A stretch of DNA of 64,000 nt from contig JAVGWX010000004.1 in assembly GCA_036924085.1 (NCBI GenBank), positions 78,570,941-78,634,940 on the forward strand, given 5' to 3'. The position numbers and the translations under genes were made by a program. Below, piece by piece: positions 1 through 11,859 of the stretch. The DNA comes from Ariolimax columbianus. Lineage: Eukaryota > Mollusca > Gastropoda > Stylommatophora > Arionidae. The notes under the pieces were generated by a model that was given only the letters and a program-made list of their open reading frames with translations, had not been told where the DNA came from and did no database searches. Position 1 is the first letter of the stretch; each line of letters begins with the position of its first letter.

Positions 1-1455
1 ATCGCCCGATGTGGATTCCTACTGTTATATGTATGACAGGTCGCCAATGGTGGTTCATATTTGGATAATCGTTGTGCACCATATTTTTCATTGTGCTGTG
101 TTATTCACTTCTATAGAATCAAATAAATATTTTGCCTTATGGTATCAATAACAGCCATGCAGTCATTGAAGTCAATATTGTACTTTCATCATGTTTTCAA
201 CTCTCGTGCGGGTTTGTACAATATTTTATGTCACAACGTCAATCAATAGCAATTTTGGAAAATGAATCGGGCATTGGAATCCTCCACTGTGTTCATTATG
301 TTGTTGTTGTTGCTTAGATGTTTGCCTTACTAGTTTCTACTGGCGGAGGCGCGCCATTTTCCACCCCAGACCGTAGTCCATTGGGCGATATCAGGACGCA
401 TAAACCAGTGCTTTGATGCATGTATGCGTCTGTATGTACCTATGCTAGGTTTGTGCGCCCTCAGAAGCTAGCCCAACCAAAGTGCAATGGAAGGGCCTCA
501 CCATAAGGGCGCGTGTGAAAGTTGTGTGAAAGTGTGACTGTAGGACAGAGTCAAATGAAACAGAGTGAGGTAAGAGGAGAGAGAAGAGTTGCCGCCAGGG
601 TGAAACTCTTTTCCATTGTCCTGTGTTCATTATTCAGTGTGATATTTATTTTGTATCTCACTTTTCTTCCTGCTCAACGTTCTACGTCACCCATACAAGC
701 CGGTTCTTGTGGTCTACGTCATTGACTGCTGTAGGTCAATGAGACCTAGTCAACTATCACCTTGTCAATATTACAAGCATTTTCTCTATACAACCCGTTC
801 TCGTGCAGATATCATGAGGGACATCTATGAAATCTATGAAAATCATCCAGCAGCCTCAATAAGACATCTCAAGGGGCAGCGAATGTCTAAGTAAACAACA
901 TAGAGTGGAGGCAGACCGGGTCGTATGCAGTCGGCCGGAACCAGGGAAACCTCTGTCCCAGATCAGTACTGGCCCTCTCATCAGGAAAGAGCTGGCCAAT
1001 GACAGCCCAGACCCCTATAGCGCCAGCATGACTGCGCGGGGGTGACTACCGGAGGGCATGAACATCCCAATCGTTCGCTGGTCACTTCGTGACAGAATTA
1101 CACGACTGGAATGTAACATTGGTTGTCTACAGACTCCAGAGTCTTCTTGGGTCACTGTGGTCGAGAGATCAGGCACTCGCGTCCCAAAGCGATGATCAGA
1201 AACGGTGGACTGTGGAATTCCACACGTTTTAAAGTGACGCCTGGTCTCACGGGAGGTAGAACCAGAGTGCCTGCGTCCTGAGTTACCTTAAGTCGTCTTG
1301 ATTAATGTCTGACCACTGGTCCAAGGTAGCTCGGGACCAGAGAGTGATGTCGATAATAAGCAACATTTCTTGCTCACTAAAATTCAAATACAGCGGAAGT
1401 TACGTCATCAAGACAAAATCATCTGATGATGTGGCTATCATCGCTTGCGATGGGA
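1..1455. other. No recognised gene
   Basis: Unassigned sequence. The only protein-like hint is a hydrophobic stretch in the + frame around 600-665 in a 67-codon ORF, with no family resemblance and no credible splice context. GTT trinucleotide repeats occur at 300-315. Confidence 0.5.
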
Positions 1456-1458
1456 AAC

Positions 1459-1487
1459 TAATAATAATAATAATAATAATAATAATA
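1459..1487. repeat. (TAA)n microsatellite
   Basis: About nine TAA units directly followed by a short AT run; a simple microsatellite. Confidence 0.9.
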
Positions 1488-1647
1488 TATATCGACTAGT
1501 GTGAATTCTCTGGAAATTCATGGTCTGGTGGCATCTATAATGAACTAAAACGGAAGAGCAATGTTGGGCTGCAGCCAGTTATGGCGCCATCTTTGCTGCT
1601 CCTTCATATATATATATATATGTATATACCTCTAGTATAAATAAAGG

Positions 1648-2400
1648 TCTCAGGTCTGGATATATGACAGACCCATTAGTAGATGGAGGTCTCAGGTCGG
1701 GATGTATGACAGAGCCATTTGTAGATGGAGGTCTCAGATCTGGATGTACGACAAGAACATCTGTAGATGAAGGTCTCAGGTCTGGTTGTATGACAGTGGC
1801 ATATGTAGATGAAAGTCTCAGGTCTGGATGTATGGCAGGGGCATCTGTAGATGAAGGTTTCAGGTCTGGATGTATGACAGAGCCATTTGTAGATGGAGGT
1901 CTCAGATCTGAATGTACGACAAAAACATCTTCAGATGAAGGTCTCAGATCTGGATGTATGACAGGGGCATATGTAGATGAAGGTCTCAGGTCTGGATGTA
2001 TGACATGGGCATCTGTAGATGAAGGTTTCAGGTCTGAATGTATAACAGAGCCATTTGTAGATGGAGGTCTCAGATCTGGATGTATGACAGAGCCATTTGT
2101 TGATGGAGGTCTCAGGTCTGGATGTATGACAGGGGCATCTGTAGATGAAGATCTCATGTCTGGATGTATGACAGGGGCATCTGTAGATGAAGATCTCAGG
2201 TCTGGATGTATGACAGGGGCATCTGTAGATGGAGGTCTCAGATCTGGATGTATGACAGGGGCATCTGTAGATGAAGATCTCATGTCTGGATGTAGGACAT
2301 TGACATTTGTAGTTGAATGTCGAAAGTCTGGATGAATGACATGGACATTTGTAGTTGGGTGTCCCAAGTCTCGATGTATTACCCTTAGATAAATGACATA
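1648..2400. repeat. 42-bp minisatellite, about 17 units
   Basis: A 42-bp unit (core GGTCTCAGGTCTGGATGTAT, then GACAGAGCCATTTGTAGATG and variants) repeats about 17 times with point differences, decaying after 2290. Because 42 is a multiple of three, both strands stay open: minus 1579-2418 reads a 14-residue repeat (HPDLRPPSTDAPVI-like) and plus 1664-2335 reads GLRSGCMTGASVDE-like repeats. The coding look is a by-product of period and lack of stops; no domain or start context supports a protein. Confidence 0.93.
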
Positions 2401-2419
2401 TTTCAATTTGGTACACAAC

Positions 2420-4815
2420 CTTAAATAAATTCAATTTTCGTATTCTAATGTGTTCGCATGCTGGCCATGATCAGCTTTCAAGATAAAGTGCCCAATAGTA
2501 TCCTTAACTTGCTGTAGAAAATTCAGATAAGATGGACAGGGCATGTTCGTTTACCAGTTAAACGCCTTAGAAAACACGTGGTGTTCAGTGTGCTATGAAC
2601 AGACAAGAGATCATTGGGAGGACAGAAGAAGTCTATACGAAGACTAATTGAAAATGTTTCCACATTGGTATCACCTTCTGTGAGACGCTTGCACAGGAAC
2701 CCTCAGTCTGGTGCACTACTATCAGACAAGGTGCTCATATCGCTGAGCAGAACATAATCACAGGCTCACAGAAAGCACAGTGTTTGAAAGTTCTAAAGTC
2801 CAACTACTTAATCCCCCACGTGTGTCTCGGCCCACAATGATAGATCTGTACAGCAACACGTGATAATTTATCACCAGTCTGACCTTGCGCCATCTTCGCT
2901 TGTCATGGACAACTACTATTAGCATAAACAACTGTTGCACTGGCTGTGAATTCATGCTCATTTTCATATTATCGCCCTTGCCGCGAATTGAGATAATTAA
3001 ATTATTAATACACAAATTCAAATCAGAGACATTAATTGTGCCGTTTGGTGTTTTATGACAAGTAAAAGGCATTTTGGATTTTTTAATGTTATGTTATTTT
3101 ATGACATGTTATTCTATGGTATATTTTCTTATGTTATCTTGATTGGCATCTTGTCAGTCGCGAGAGACAATGAACTTCAAACTAGAGAGGGAACTCAGTC
3201 AGTTGTTGTCATTGCTTTCACCACGCAAGTTTGGAGTCTGCATCTTGACGCATCTTGTCTTCCCCGGCCTGCAGACCAACACACAAAGCCTGACTCCGTG
3301 ATCTGTGAATATACAGATTGCTTAAGGGCGAGATCTGAATGGCTGTGGTATTGTGCAGAACACTTTGGGAACGATGTGTGTTCTGAGTGTATGTGTATGC
3401 ACAGATCGACTGAGTATGTGACCACAAGTGAGTACATGATCCAACTATAAGTGACGTGATCTGATTATATGCGAATGCACAGAACGACTAAGTACGTAAT
3501 CCGATCATGAGATCGAGTTTCTGATTGTGTTTTGAGTGTGCAGATAAGGGGAGTGCAGTGGCAAGAGCCTGGATAATTAAATTTTGGGGAAATATAAAAA
3601 AACGAATGCTTAAAACCTCCGATGTAGTTCAATGTAGTTAAATATATACATACATTATGATTATTTTGTTGATATTGTTTTTGTTGATTTGCATATTAAA
3701 CGATAATGTTATGTGTTATGACAGGAGAGGGTTTACCGTATTATTTACTGTGGGAAGTCGTGTCGTGGTGTAAATACATGTTGTTCTTTTTTAGATGAGT
3801 ACTAAGCAACGGATAAACTACTCAGCTAAACGCCTAGACGTTGCCACCGACTGTAGGATGTTTAAAAGGACAGTGTCATTTTGTAACTAGAAGAATGAAA
3901 GATGTTATTTTAAATATAAGCAAAGAATTAATTAAATAATGCTACAAATGTGAGAGCAGCAAAAATGGCGCATAATAGGCAACTGGTCTTACTTTACCCT
4001 CGTGTTTTAATTCATTATGGACGCCACCAGGCCACGGGTTTGACTTGTATTCACACTAGTCGACGACTTGCACTCGTGTTCACTTAAACGAACGTGTTGG
4101 AGTTTTCCATTTGGATTAGTTAATTCGTTCATTTGATGGTGTTTTTCTCCCTCCGATTATCCTGACATGGCTATCAGCTGTATGTAGTAGTATTTCGGTT
4201 TCCCTGTGTCGCATTTTGCGTTTAGTGCACACATGTTTGCAGAAGTTTCGGTTTTGGTGGGACTGTAAAACATACACACGGGACACAGTGAATGTGCAAT
4301 GTCCGGTTAGAAGGATGCCCAAGACACATCACTCGCACGCTGACTAATGCCCCTTCAACCTCTTGCGGTTACGGGAAAGACAAAACAAAACACGAAAAAA
4401 AAAAATGTAGATAGAATATAATGACACTCAATATCAGTTCTCAACTTCGCACTGAATCAGAAATTCCCGCTGATAGAATATTAGATTTTGTAAATCATAA
4501 ATAATTGATACAGTACCTTGAGTTGTCTTGGCGAGAATGTAAGAAATAGGTCGCTCCTTATTGATTGTCTGTCGATTTCCGATCAGCTCTTAACTTGGGG
4601 CAGCTGTTGTACATTGGCTAGAGTTTTATGGGATTCAGGAATTTGTTAATTGCATTGTATATCTTCTGTCGCTGTCTTTTTCTCGTTGCAATGTGTGTAT
4701 GTGGGTGTTAGGATGCGCGTGGATAGGAATGAATGTGTGTATGTGTCTAAAGTACGTATGGCTGTTTACGCTTGCGTGTGCATGCTCGTGCGTTTGTATA
4801 CGTGTGTGTGTGTAT
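2420..4815. other. No recognised gene
   Basis: I find no family-level protein similarity on either strand. ORFs such as 3055-3450 (+) lack domains. The 4690-4815 part is GT-rich (imperfect TGTGTATG runs). Confidence 0.45.
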
Positions 4816-4998
4816 GTTAATATATTCATGTTAACGCGTTTTGTAAAAACACGAACAAAAGATGAAAATAAACGAAACGAGAGGTCACAGTTATTAGAAG
4901 TGAGTCTGACAAATTACAGAATCCGACAAAATGGAGAACATAAGAGAGAATTAAATGTTAATGACATCCGACCAGAATGCCTCCAAACCTAGCAACAA
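4816..4998 (+). repeat. 183-bp direct repeat, left copy
   Basis: Matches 6400-6582 over its whole 183 bp without gaps, with about 14 substitutions by eye (roughly 92% identity). The two copies flank 1.4 kb of retroelement sequence that ends in a (TTAAG)n tail immediately before the right copy. Confidence 0.9.
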
Positions 4999-5299
4999 CA
5001 CGAGCATATAACAACATGCATCAAGACCAGAGCAAGAGGAAGACTAAGCAAATGATCGATCGATGATGTACGAGACACGCCATAGAAAAGAAAATTGGTT
5101 TAATATAATTATAGGCACACTAATGACACATAGTGTACTTCCCTTACGACATTCACCAACACTTGTGGCAAAAAAAGCAAAAACAGTAACACTGGTTCCA
5201 TACAACCAGCGTGTACTTTATTCCACAAATTGTAGATCAAGAAGCCATGACGATTTTCCAAGTCATTTCCAGATTTACGACTTCCGAGTGGTCCACCGT

Positions 5300-5560
5300 G
5301 GTCTTTGTGTATTACAAGGACAAGAATAGCACCACTGCCCCATAGAGAGCATGACGAAAGAGGCGACTAACTGTGTGACACGGCATAATACCGGACATGG
5401 TTAGGGGGTTTGTTTAAAGCAGCAATAGATGACGCCTAACAGGCTGCGGGTCTACTTTTCTCTAGTGTTTGAGTCTATTAAGATGGACTTTCACATATGT
5501 TAACCACCTCCCCGGCACTTGTCCCAACGTAGCAGAGTAATAAGCTGCTCGAGCCTGGCC
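5300..5560 (+). mobile_element. SINE-B-like dispersed repeat
   Basis: Shares a block with 46545-46800: a cassette with CACCACTG, GAGGCGACTAACTGTGTGA and a GCGGGTCTACTTTTCTCTAG segment, then GTTTGAGTCTATTAAGAT. The second half also occurs in the tRNA-headed repeat at 50850-51255. It is non-coding and probably a partial SINE. Confidence 0.65.
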
Positions 5561-5589
5561 CGCTAAGCAGGAAATCCTCCTCCCGGCTA

Positions 5590-5665
5590 CATCCAGCTCA
5601 TACCAGAGCTGGGACCAGCACAGGAGCATCTGCCACCGTAGAAGTACAGGTCGACTAAGAACTAA
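5590..5665 (-). repeat. Short dispersed repeat shared with 20700-20750
   Basis: The reverse complement of this stretch (around GACCTGTACTTCTACGG and CAGATGC) recurs at 20700-20750, showing a dispersed element in opposite orientations. Family unknown. Confidence 0.5.
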
Positions 5666-5739
5666 GAACTGAGAACGATTTCATTTATGGTTACCTTTGA
5701 AGATGGACAACAACCAAGGCCATACAACAAATACCCCAG

Positions 5740-5938
5740 TCCTTCATTAACAGATGCCTACGAAGGATAATGGGCATAAAATAGCAGGACATGGTGAGGA
5801 ATGACGATCTATGGGAAAGAGGTCAATAACATTTACTGGAATAACAGATTAATCGAAGAAAATAGAGCTGGATATAACATACGCTACGGAAGGCGCCGTC
5901 CAACTTAGCCAGACATGCTCCTACATGGAATCCCCAAG

Positions 5939-5994
<56 letters not shown>

Positions 5995-6140
5995 GACCCA
6001 AAAATACATGAAGAAGAGAATGTGAGAAGGAACTTAGATTAAATGATTACTCCTGGAGAGAGAGAGACAGAAAGAGCAGCCAGAGATGGTACATGCTGGC
6101 GGGATGCTGTAAATGGCGCACAAAGAGGAGCGACGGCCTT
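5740..6140 (+). mobile_element. LINE 3' coding remnant (frameshifted)
   Basis: Broken reading of a non-LTR retrotransposon C-terminus: a CLRRIMGI-like motif near 5755, then a TLRKAPSNLARHAP-type motif near 5885, then Lys/Arg-rich GKRKRGRPK-type sequence degraded by a (GA)n expansion (5941-5991). The same family occurs at 32540-32915 and 12483-12770. No intact frame. Confidence 0.7.
5941..5991. repeat. (GA)n microsatellite
   Basis: About 25 GA dinucleotides inside the Lys/Arg-rich LINE coding remnant; the equivalent place in the copy at 32740-32768 also carries a GA run, so the repeat is seeded by Arg/Lys codons of the element. Confidence 0.95.
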
Positions 6141-6164
6141 GAATGATGTGATTGATGGACATGC

Positions 6165-6399
6165 GCGGGAATTATTGGAATGCAGATGTTGAGGAGGCAG
6201 AGTCAGTTAATGCGTTCAAATATATATTGGATGCTCACAGTATTTTCGGTGGAGGGATATATACTGGTTGCAAACATACTCTGTAGAGCCTTCTAAATTA
6301 GTATAATGAAGTTAAGTTAAGTAAGTTAAGTTAAGTTAAATTAAGTTATGTTAAGTTAAATTAAGTTAAATTAAGTTAAATTAAGTTATGTTAAGTTAA
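6165..6399 (+). mobile_element. CR1-like LINE 3' end with (TTAAG)n tail
   Basis: Translates in broken frames to the AESVNAFKxxLD-type C-terminus of CR1/jockey RTs, followed by the family 3' UTR signature (CTGGTTGCAAACATACTCTGTAG, then CTTCTAAATTAGTATAA) and a pentamer tail TTAAG/TTAAA from about 6308 to 6399. The same 3' end occurs at 52930-53185 and 57330-57560 and in reverse at 53400 and 50476. Confidence 0.8.
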
Positions 6400-6582
6400 G
6401 TTAATATATTCATGTTAACGCGCTTTATAAAAATACGAACAAAAGATGAAAATAAACGAAACGAGAGGTCACAGTTATCAGAAGTGAGTGTGACAAATTA
6501 CGAAATCCCACAAAATAGAGAAAATAAGAAAGAATTAAATGCTAATGACATCCGACTAGAATGTCTCCAAACCTAGCAACAA
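6400..6582 (+). repeat. 183-bp direct repeat, right copy
   Basis: Right partner of 4816-4998. It begins exactly where the (TTAAG)n tail ends, as expected for the second copy of a target duplication flanking a + strand retroelement insertion. Confidence 0.9.
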
Positions 6583-6696
6583 AGTCACATTGAAAACCGG
6601 AAGTGTTGACAAGTTACTTTCTGCGGTTAAACTTCTATATTAAGTAGCACTGGATAATTTGAAGATGTGTACACACACACTTTAACATATATTTGC

Positions 6697-6788
6697 ACGC
6701 GCACGCACGCACGCACACACACACACACAAACACACATACATACATACATACATACATACATACATACATACATACATACACATACAT
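6697..6788. repeat. (CA)n/(CATA)n microsatellite
   Basis: GCAC and CA repeats passing into about ten CATA units. ORFs here (Tyr/Ile/His/Thr or Cys/Met/Val repeats) are artefacts. Confidence 0.95.
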
Positions 6789-6974
6789 TCACCTATAACT
6801 TCTATTTCTTTTATTTTTAGTAGATCCGAGTTCATTTTAAGACCCGCCTGTATGACAGACTGTGTTCTCTTGCATAGTTACATCCCCTTCTCAAAGGGAT
6901 ATTTTTATTATTAAGGCTGTAATGGGGACGTCCATGCAAAAAATATGTGTCAAAAATGCACAATAACAAAGGAA

Positions 6975-7520
6975 CTGGAGGATAAGGTGTATATTGTTGT
7001 TATTGTTGTTGTTCAATGCCCACAATGAGTAGGATTGCTCTTTTGTGCGCCCTAATAAAGGCGTTAAGTGGCGGGTTGGTTGTCGTAGCTTTCATCACAT
7101 TACGAGCGTGCTGATGAAGATGGACCGGAGTAATCCAGGCTGTTGTGCAATGCGGGGATCACGTCGATCCCCTACGTTGTTAACCAGACTGCCATCACAA
7201 CATCCCGTTTCCAGGGAGGGCTGCAAGGAAGCTAAGGTGAGGGTCTTGTCCAGTATGTTTTACGTGACTCTGACTAACATGTCTGATCAGTATATTTTCC
7301 CTGACCAGACGTTAGTCTTCCTTCCCGACGCTCACTATTACGGAGATCACTTCGATCCACATACCGTAGACCTTACTACCTTAAAAAGAGCCTGTTTCCA
7401 GGGAACGCTATATGGAAGATAGACAGTGGCATCGGTCAGTATATTTTGCCAGACTCCGACAAGACGTCCGCGTCAATATGTTGTGCCTGCCTGACCAGAC
7501 TAGCGTCTCAGTTCCCCAAG
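6975..7520 (+). repeat. Dispersed repeat D (about 350-550 bp), copy 1
   Basis: Starts with (GTT)n then TTTTGTGCGCCCTAATAAAG; includes paired blocks CACGTCGATC and repeated 'cagtat-gttt/ttgcctgac...ccagac' segments. The same order of blocks recurs at 56675-57025 (+) and partly at 34600-34685 (-). It has no coding capacity that I recognise; internal repetition suggests an old non-autonomous element. Confidence 0.7.
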
Positions 7521-7524
7521 GCGT

Positions 7525-7655
7525 AAGATAATTGATATCCATTATTTACAGCATTTTGTTATAAAAATCGTTTAAATACATATATTTAGCATCTTAGCTA
7601 GTCAATTTATACAAGGTGCCAATGCGAGGTAAGTACTCCTCTAGAGGCGCCTCGG
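7525..7655. other. No recognised feature
   Basis: AT-rich spacer between repeat D and the minus-strand LINE. Confidence 0.5.
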
Positions 7656-7659
7656 ATGT

Positions 7660-8452
7660 TGGAGCGAACAGCAAGGGAAGCCTTCCCTATTCTTACCTCG
7701 GGAGTACCAGACTGCTGTCGCTGTGCTTCATCGACCATCGAGCAACATGTGACCTGCCCATCTATGTTTTGTCTTGTCTGCATAGATTACCGCATAATTC
7801 ACCAGGGACAATCGTCTTATGTCAGAATCGTGGAGACCTTGCATACGTTGGTTCCGGAGAGTGATTCTGACCATGCGTCTCTCAAGAGAGGCCTGGGTCA
7901 CTCTCAATTTGTCCTCCAGTAATTTTGTTAGTGTCCACGTCTCAGCACCGTAGCACAACACAGGGAGTACAGTGGAATTGAAGATGGAGGCTCGTAGGTC
8001 TTAGTCATTGCAACCGCCCAGGACCGCGCAAATAGACGAGAAGGCTGCTCAACCCGCGCAACGACGTCTTGTCAGTTCAGGTTCCAGGTTATTTTCTCTA
8101 TTGAGAAGGCGCCCAAGATAGATGTATTCCTTGACATCCTCTAATCGTACCTCGCCAAGAAAGACTGGATCACGAGTGGCGAACCGATGGCGCAACACTT
8201 TGGTCTTCGAGACATTCATCTCCAGACCCGCTTTCCTGCTCTCTCCATCGAGTAGCTGCATCATTTGGTTGGCGTCTGCTGCTGATTCTGTGATGAGCAC
8301 TATGCCATCTGCAAATCGAAGGTGATTGAGGCGTCTGCCGTCGATAAGGATGCCAAATGTGTTCCAGTTGCATCGCCTGATGACTGAATTCAAACATGCG
8401 CAGCAGAGACTCGGTGAGATAGGATCCCTCTGGCGGACGCAATTTTGAATTG
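7660..8452 (-). mobile_element. RTE-like LINE RT fragment, 5'-truncated
   Basis: Reading the minus strand from 8452: a VRQRDPISP-type RT block, then RLNHLRFADGIVLI (RT catalytic box, second Asp of FADD replaced by Gly), a GLEMNVSKTKVL block, EYIYLGRLLN, and after a frame break near 8045 LCYGAETWTLTK and RRMVRITLRNQR. This is the palm-thumb order of RTE-type non-LTR RTs. The changed catalytic Asp and frame breaks mark it dead. Its 5' end abuts the 34-bp satellite directly. Confidence 0.85.
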
Positions 8453-8462
8453 GTATCGCACT

Positions 8463-9144
8463 TGGACGCTAGAAGTGGTAGTGCAGTTTGTATAACTGGG
8501 CGCTAGAAGTGGTAGTACAGTTTGTATAACTTGATGCTAGAAGTGGTAGTGCAGTTTGTATAACTGGGCGCTAGAAGTGGTAGTACAGTTTGTATAACTT
8601 GATGCTAGAAGTGGTAGTACAGTTTGTATAACTTGATGCTAGAAGTGGTAGTACAGTTTGTATAACTTGATGCTAGAAGTGGTAGTACAGTTTGTATAAC
8701 TTGATGCTAGAAGTGGTAGTGCAGTTTGTATAACTGGACGCTAGAAGTGGTAGTACAGTTTGTATAACTTGACGCTAGAAGTGGTAGTACAGTTTGTATA
8801 ACTTGACGCTAGAAGTGGTAGTACAGTTTGTATAACTTGATGCTAGAAGTGGTAGTACAGTTTGTATAACTTGATGCTAGAAGTGGTAGTACAGTTTGTA
8901 TAACTTGATGCTAGAAGTGGTAGTACAGTTTGTATAACTTGATGCTAGAAGTGGTAGTACAGTTTGTATAACTTGATGCTAGAAGTGGTAGTGCAGTTTG
9001 TATAACTGGACGCTAGAAGTGGTAGTACAGTTTGTATAACTTGATGCTAGAAGTGGTAGTACAGTTTGTATAACTTGACGCTAGAAGTGGTAGTACAGTT
9101 TGTATAACTTGACGCTAGAAGTGGTAGTACAGTTTGTATAACTG
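8463..9144 (+). repeat. 34-bp satellite, about 20 units
   Basis: Unit GCTAGAAGTGGTAGTACAGT + TTGTATAACTTGAT, 34 bp, about 20 very similar copies. Variation is concentrated at two places: gcag/acag in mid-unit and TGAT/TGAC/GGAC/GGGC at the junction, with the gcag and ggrc variants linked, so subtypes can be followed along the array. Confidence 0.97.
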
Positions 9145-9149
9145 TTGGC

Positions 9150-10085
9150 GAGAATTCTGACGTAACCAGGATCTACACCATGTTCTAACAGTGAACGCCA
9201 GACAAAATGAAGTTCTACTTAATCAAAAGCTTTTTGATATTGTAAAAACCTTTTCATATATGTCTATGCTAACAATCCAGGTAATTAGAATCATACAAAA
9301 TAATAAAACACATTAATGTGAAATTGCTCACCTAACAATATCTACTCACCGATTCAATCTTTTTTTTTTTGTTGCTTATCACTATTTTATCAAGCCAATA
9401 TTAATATTGAATTTCATTGACACATTCTCTGCTGGAGCATCCCTATTGCGCGATTTCTTCTCATTGAGCAGTCTTACGCCTCATTTTGCAGTCCAACTAT
9501 AGATCTGATCCTGATAAGGACAACATAGGCTTGCTCCACTGCAAGGAGCTTTGATCCTAACTATCCATTGAAACCAAGTGCAATGACAATTGGCTGCAGT
9601 AGTTCTGCATATCCTTGTTCTCTTGTTCATGACGGTTAACTATGCTAGACTGACATTAGTCCATCTTTTGATACTGCTCTCCCACTTATAGCGCTGGCAC
9701 ACCTCTTTTTTGCCGGCCTTCAATCGTCTCTCCAGTTTTGTTTTCAATATAGTAGCGTTTTTGTATATGACCAGTCTGAATGTTCAGACTTAAGGTCCGT
9801 GCCGCAAGCTTACGTGTTTCCGGACTTTTCAGCTGGGGATTTGATTTGAATCTAGGTGATGTCATAACTAGCTTACGATATACGATACTTTATATTATGA
9901 ACGCGTTTAATTGCTACTTGCGTCTCAATTCACCCCAAACAGTTTACCGGTTATCCCCATCGCACGTAACGGGACATTCCATTTTGAGTTAAGGGGAGGA
10001 CAGGTTAATATAATTGTATTTTAAATAAATAAGTAAAGACTTACATAAAGATAGAAATGTGAAAGAGAGGATTATATTCAGTTTT
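9150..10085. other. No recognised gene
   Basis: No supported coding region. Tetra- and poly-T tracts occur near 9360. Confidence 0.45.
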
Positions 10086-10206
10086 GCAAAAGGTTAGGGT
10101 TAGGGTTATGCTTAGGTTTAGGGTTAGGGTTAGGGTTAGATTTATGATTGTGTGTTATATTTAGGATTCAGGTTAGTTTAGGGCAAGGGTTAGGGTTAGG
10201 GTTAGA
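10086..10206. repeat. Interstitial telomeric repeat (TTAGGG)n
   Basis: Several exact TTAGGG units at 10092-10138 and 10186-10206 separated by degenerate TTAGGTTT/TTTAGG sequence. Metazoan telomere motif inside a chromosome arm or near an assembly edge. Confidence 0.85.
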
Positions 10207-10209
10207 TAC

Positions 10210-10870
10210 CATGGCTGTTATTACATCGTCTGACATCATGAATAATGCCATGTTGCTATAGAAACTGGGTGATACTCTACTTATCATGAACCAAAGTTGA
10301 CAGATTCAATAAATCAATTTTTAAGAAGGCAGGAACAAGCGGTAGCATAAATAATTGTATATTGTCGCAGAATGTTTGAAATCCCCAACAGTTAAAAAGT
10401 GAACTATTTATTGAGATCACTACCTCAAATTCTGTGCTAAAAAAATTATATTTTTTTTGTTTGGGGTGAATTAAGACCCGTCTCGCATTTTGAAATGATC
10501 AATTAATCAAAGCATCACAAGTGGACGCAGATGAAAATATAGATTTGTATAAATCAACAATTACAATCCCATGTCATTCTATGAACAATAAGCTTAACCG
10601 AAGGGAGATAACTCTGACTGCACATGTGAAGCACGCCGGCCAAGTAACTAATTATGCGGGCATTTATACATCTCCGCACAACATTGACAGATGTGCGACA
10701 TTGAGATGACGGGGTCAAAGGGAAATGTCCTCCTCAAGTTGACTTAATGAAAGACAACATCTGTTTCAAGATGTCTATCTTTTATCGAATATAAATACCG
10801 AATCAGCTGAGGCCAGCTACATCAGTTAGCACTCAGACAAACCTGTACGGCATTGCACACATCATACATA
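10210..10870. other. No recognised gene
   Basis: A 62-codon ORF at 10521-10709 (+) shows no recognisable domain; nothing else supported. Confidence 0.4.
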
Positions 10871-10871
10871 A

Positions 10872-11240
10872 TGTAGGGATCAAGATGGTGAGCAGCGCAT
10901 GAGCTGCAGTGGTCAGCGACCCATAGCTGACTGCTAGCGTCAGGGCCAGCGAACCAGAGCTGCCAAGACCCTTTTACACCTTCACGTGGTGATCTGGATA
11001 ACAGGCTGCAGCAGGGCAGACTGGCTAAGGAGAAGGGATCGAAGAGGGAATGCTAAACCGATACTAAAAAAATGATTACTGAAGTCGAATGTGTTGGACA
11101 GAAAGGTGTTAATATCGCAGTCAAGCTGTAAACTACGACACAAAGCATTCCGCTCTCTGGACTACATTCTGCTACTTAAGCCCTTTCAGGGTTTGGTAGC
11201 TGGAGATTGAGAACGAACGAAGCCAAGCCATACATTATGT
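10872..11240 (+). repeat. Dispersed repeat E (about 370 bp), copy 1
   Basis: The reverse complement of essentially the whole stretch recurs at 28780-29145; a 110-bp piece recurs at 12370-12482. Landmarks: GCATGAGCTGCAG, ACTGCTAGCGTCAGGGCCAG, CACGTGGTGATCTGGATAA, TTGGACAGAAAGGTG, GTCAAGCTGTAAACTACGAC. Non-coding; probably a non-autonomous retroelement or LINE UTR, since the short copy runs directly into LINE coding sequence. Confidence 0.8.
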
Positions 11241-11474
11241 ACGTAGCTTTTTAGCTGTCAGTCCGGCTTGTCTCACCAGCAGCAGAATGATGATTAACAT
11301 TGAAGAAGCTCGTCGTAATTTACTGCAATGACTTTTCTTCATCTACGTCGTCACTTAGTTCCTTATCGTAACTAAAGAAGCTGCCGAGCGTCAATTGTGG
11401 CTACATTATAAACTGTTTTCACTTCTGACCAACAAGTGAGAATAGCAAGGATTTGATGATTTCATATATACCGA

Positions 11475-11795
11475 TTGGTATGTGCGGTAAATGAGGAAAT
11501 ACGAGATAGAATTACAACTGCAATAGGGCGTTTTGAAGACCTCTTGGCAACTGTCAAAAGAAGGAAAGTCGCTTGGTACAGTCACATATCGAGATCAAAT
11601 TGTCTTGCGAATACGATCCTGCATGGAAAGGTGCAAGGCAGACGACGAAGAGGTGGGAGGACAACATAAAAGAATGGACCAATCTCCGACTAAAAGAGGC
11701 ACAGACAGCGGCCGCTGACAGATAAGGGTGGCGTGGAGCTGTGATGATGTCTTCATGTGTGCCCTAAGGATTTTGCCGGTAACGGGATAACCTAA
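11475..11795 (+). mobile_element. LINE family 1, 3' end fragment
   Basis: Frameshifted reading NEEIRDRITTAIGRFEDLLA, ATVKRRKVAWYSHISRSN, TILHGKVQGRRRRGG, matching the C-terminus of the LINE at 15112-18337. Ends with a short pentamer tail (AACCTAACCTGACCTGA). Internal frameshift near 11650. Confidence 0.85.
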
Positions 11796-11859
11796 CCTGA
11801 CCTGATGTGTGGTAAGAAAGCCGGTTGTGGCTACTCTGCTAGCGTCAGAGGAAGGGTCG

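Noticed and set aside
1579..2418. 279-codon minus ORF with 14-residue repeats as a repetitive protein gene
   Set aside because: The 42-bp period explains the open frames on both strands; no signal peptide, domain or splice evidence, and the units vary without frame preference.
3055..3450. 131-codon plus ORF
   Set aside because: Mixed hydrophobic and Cys-rich composition with no recognisable family, start context or homologous copy; likely chance.
8463..9144. CRISPR array
   Set aside because: Head-to-tail 34-bp units have no variable spacers and the DNA is metazoan.
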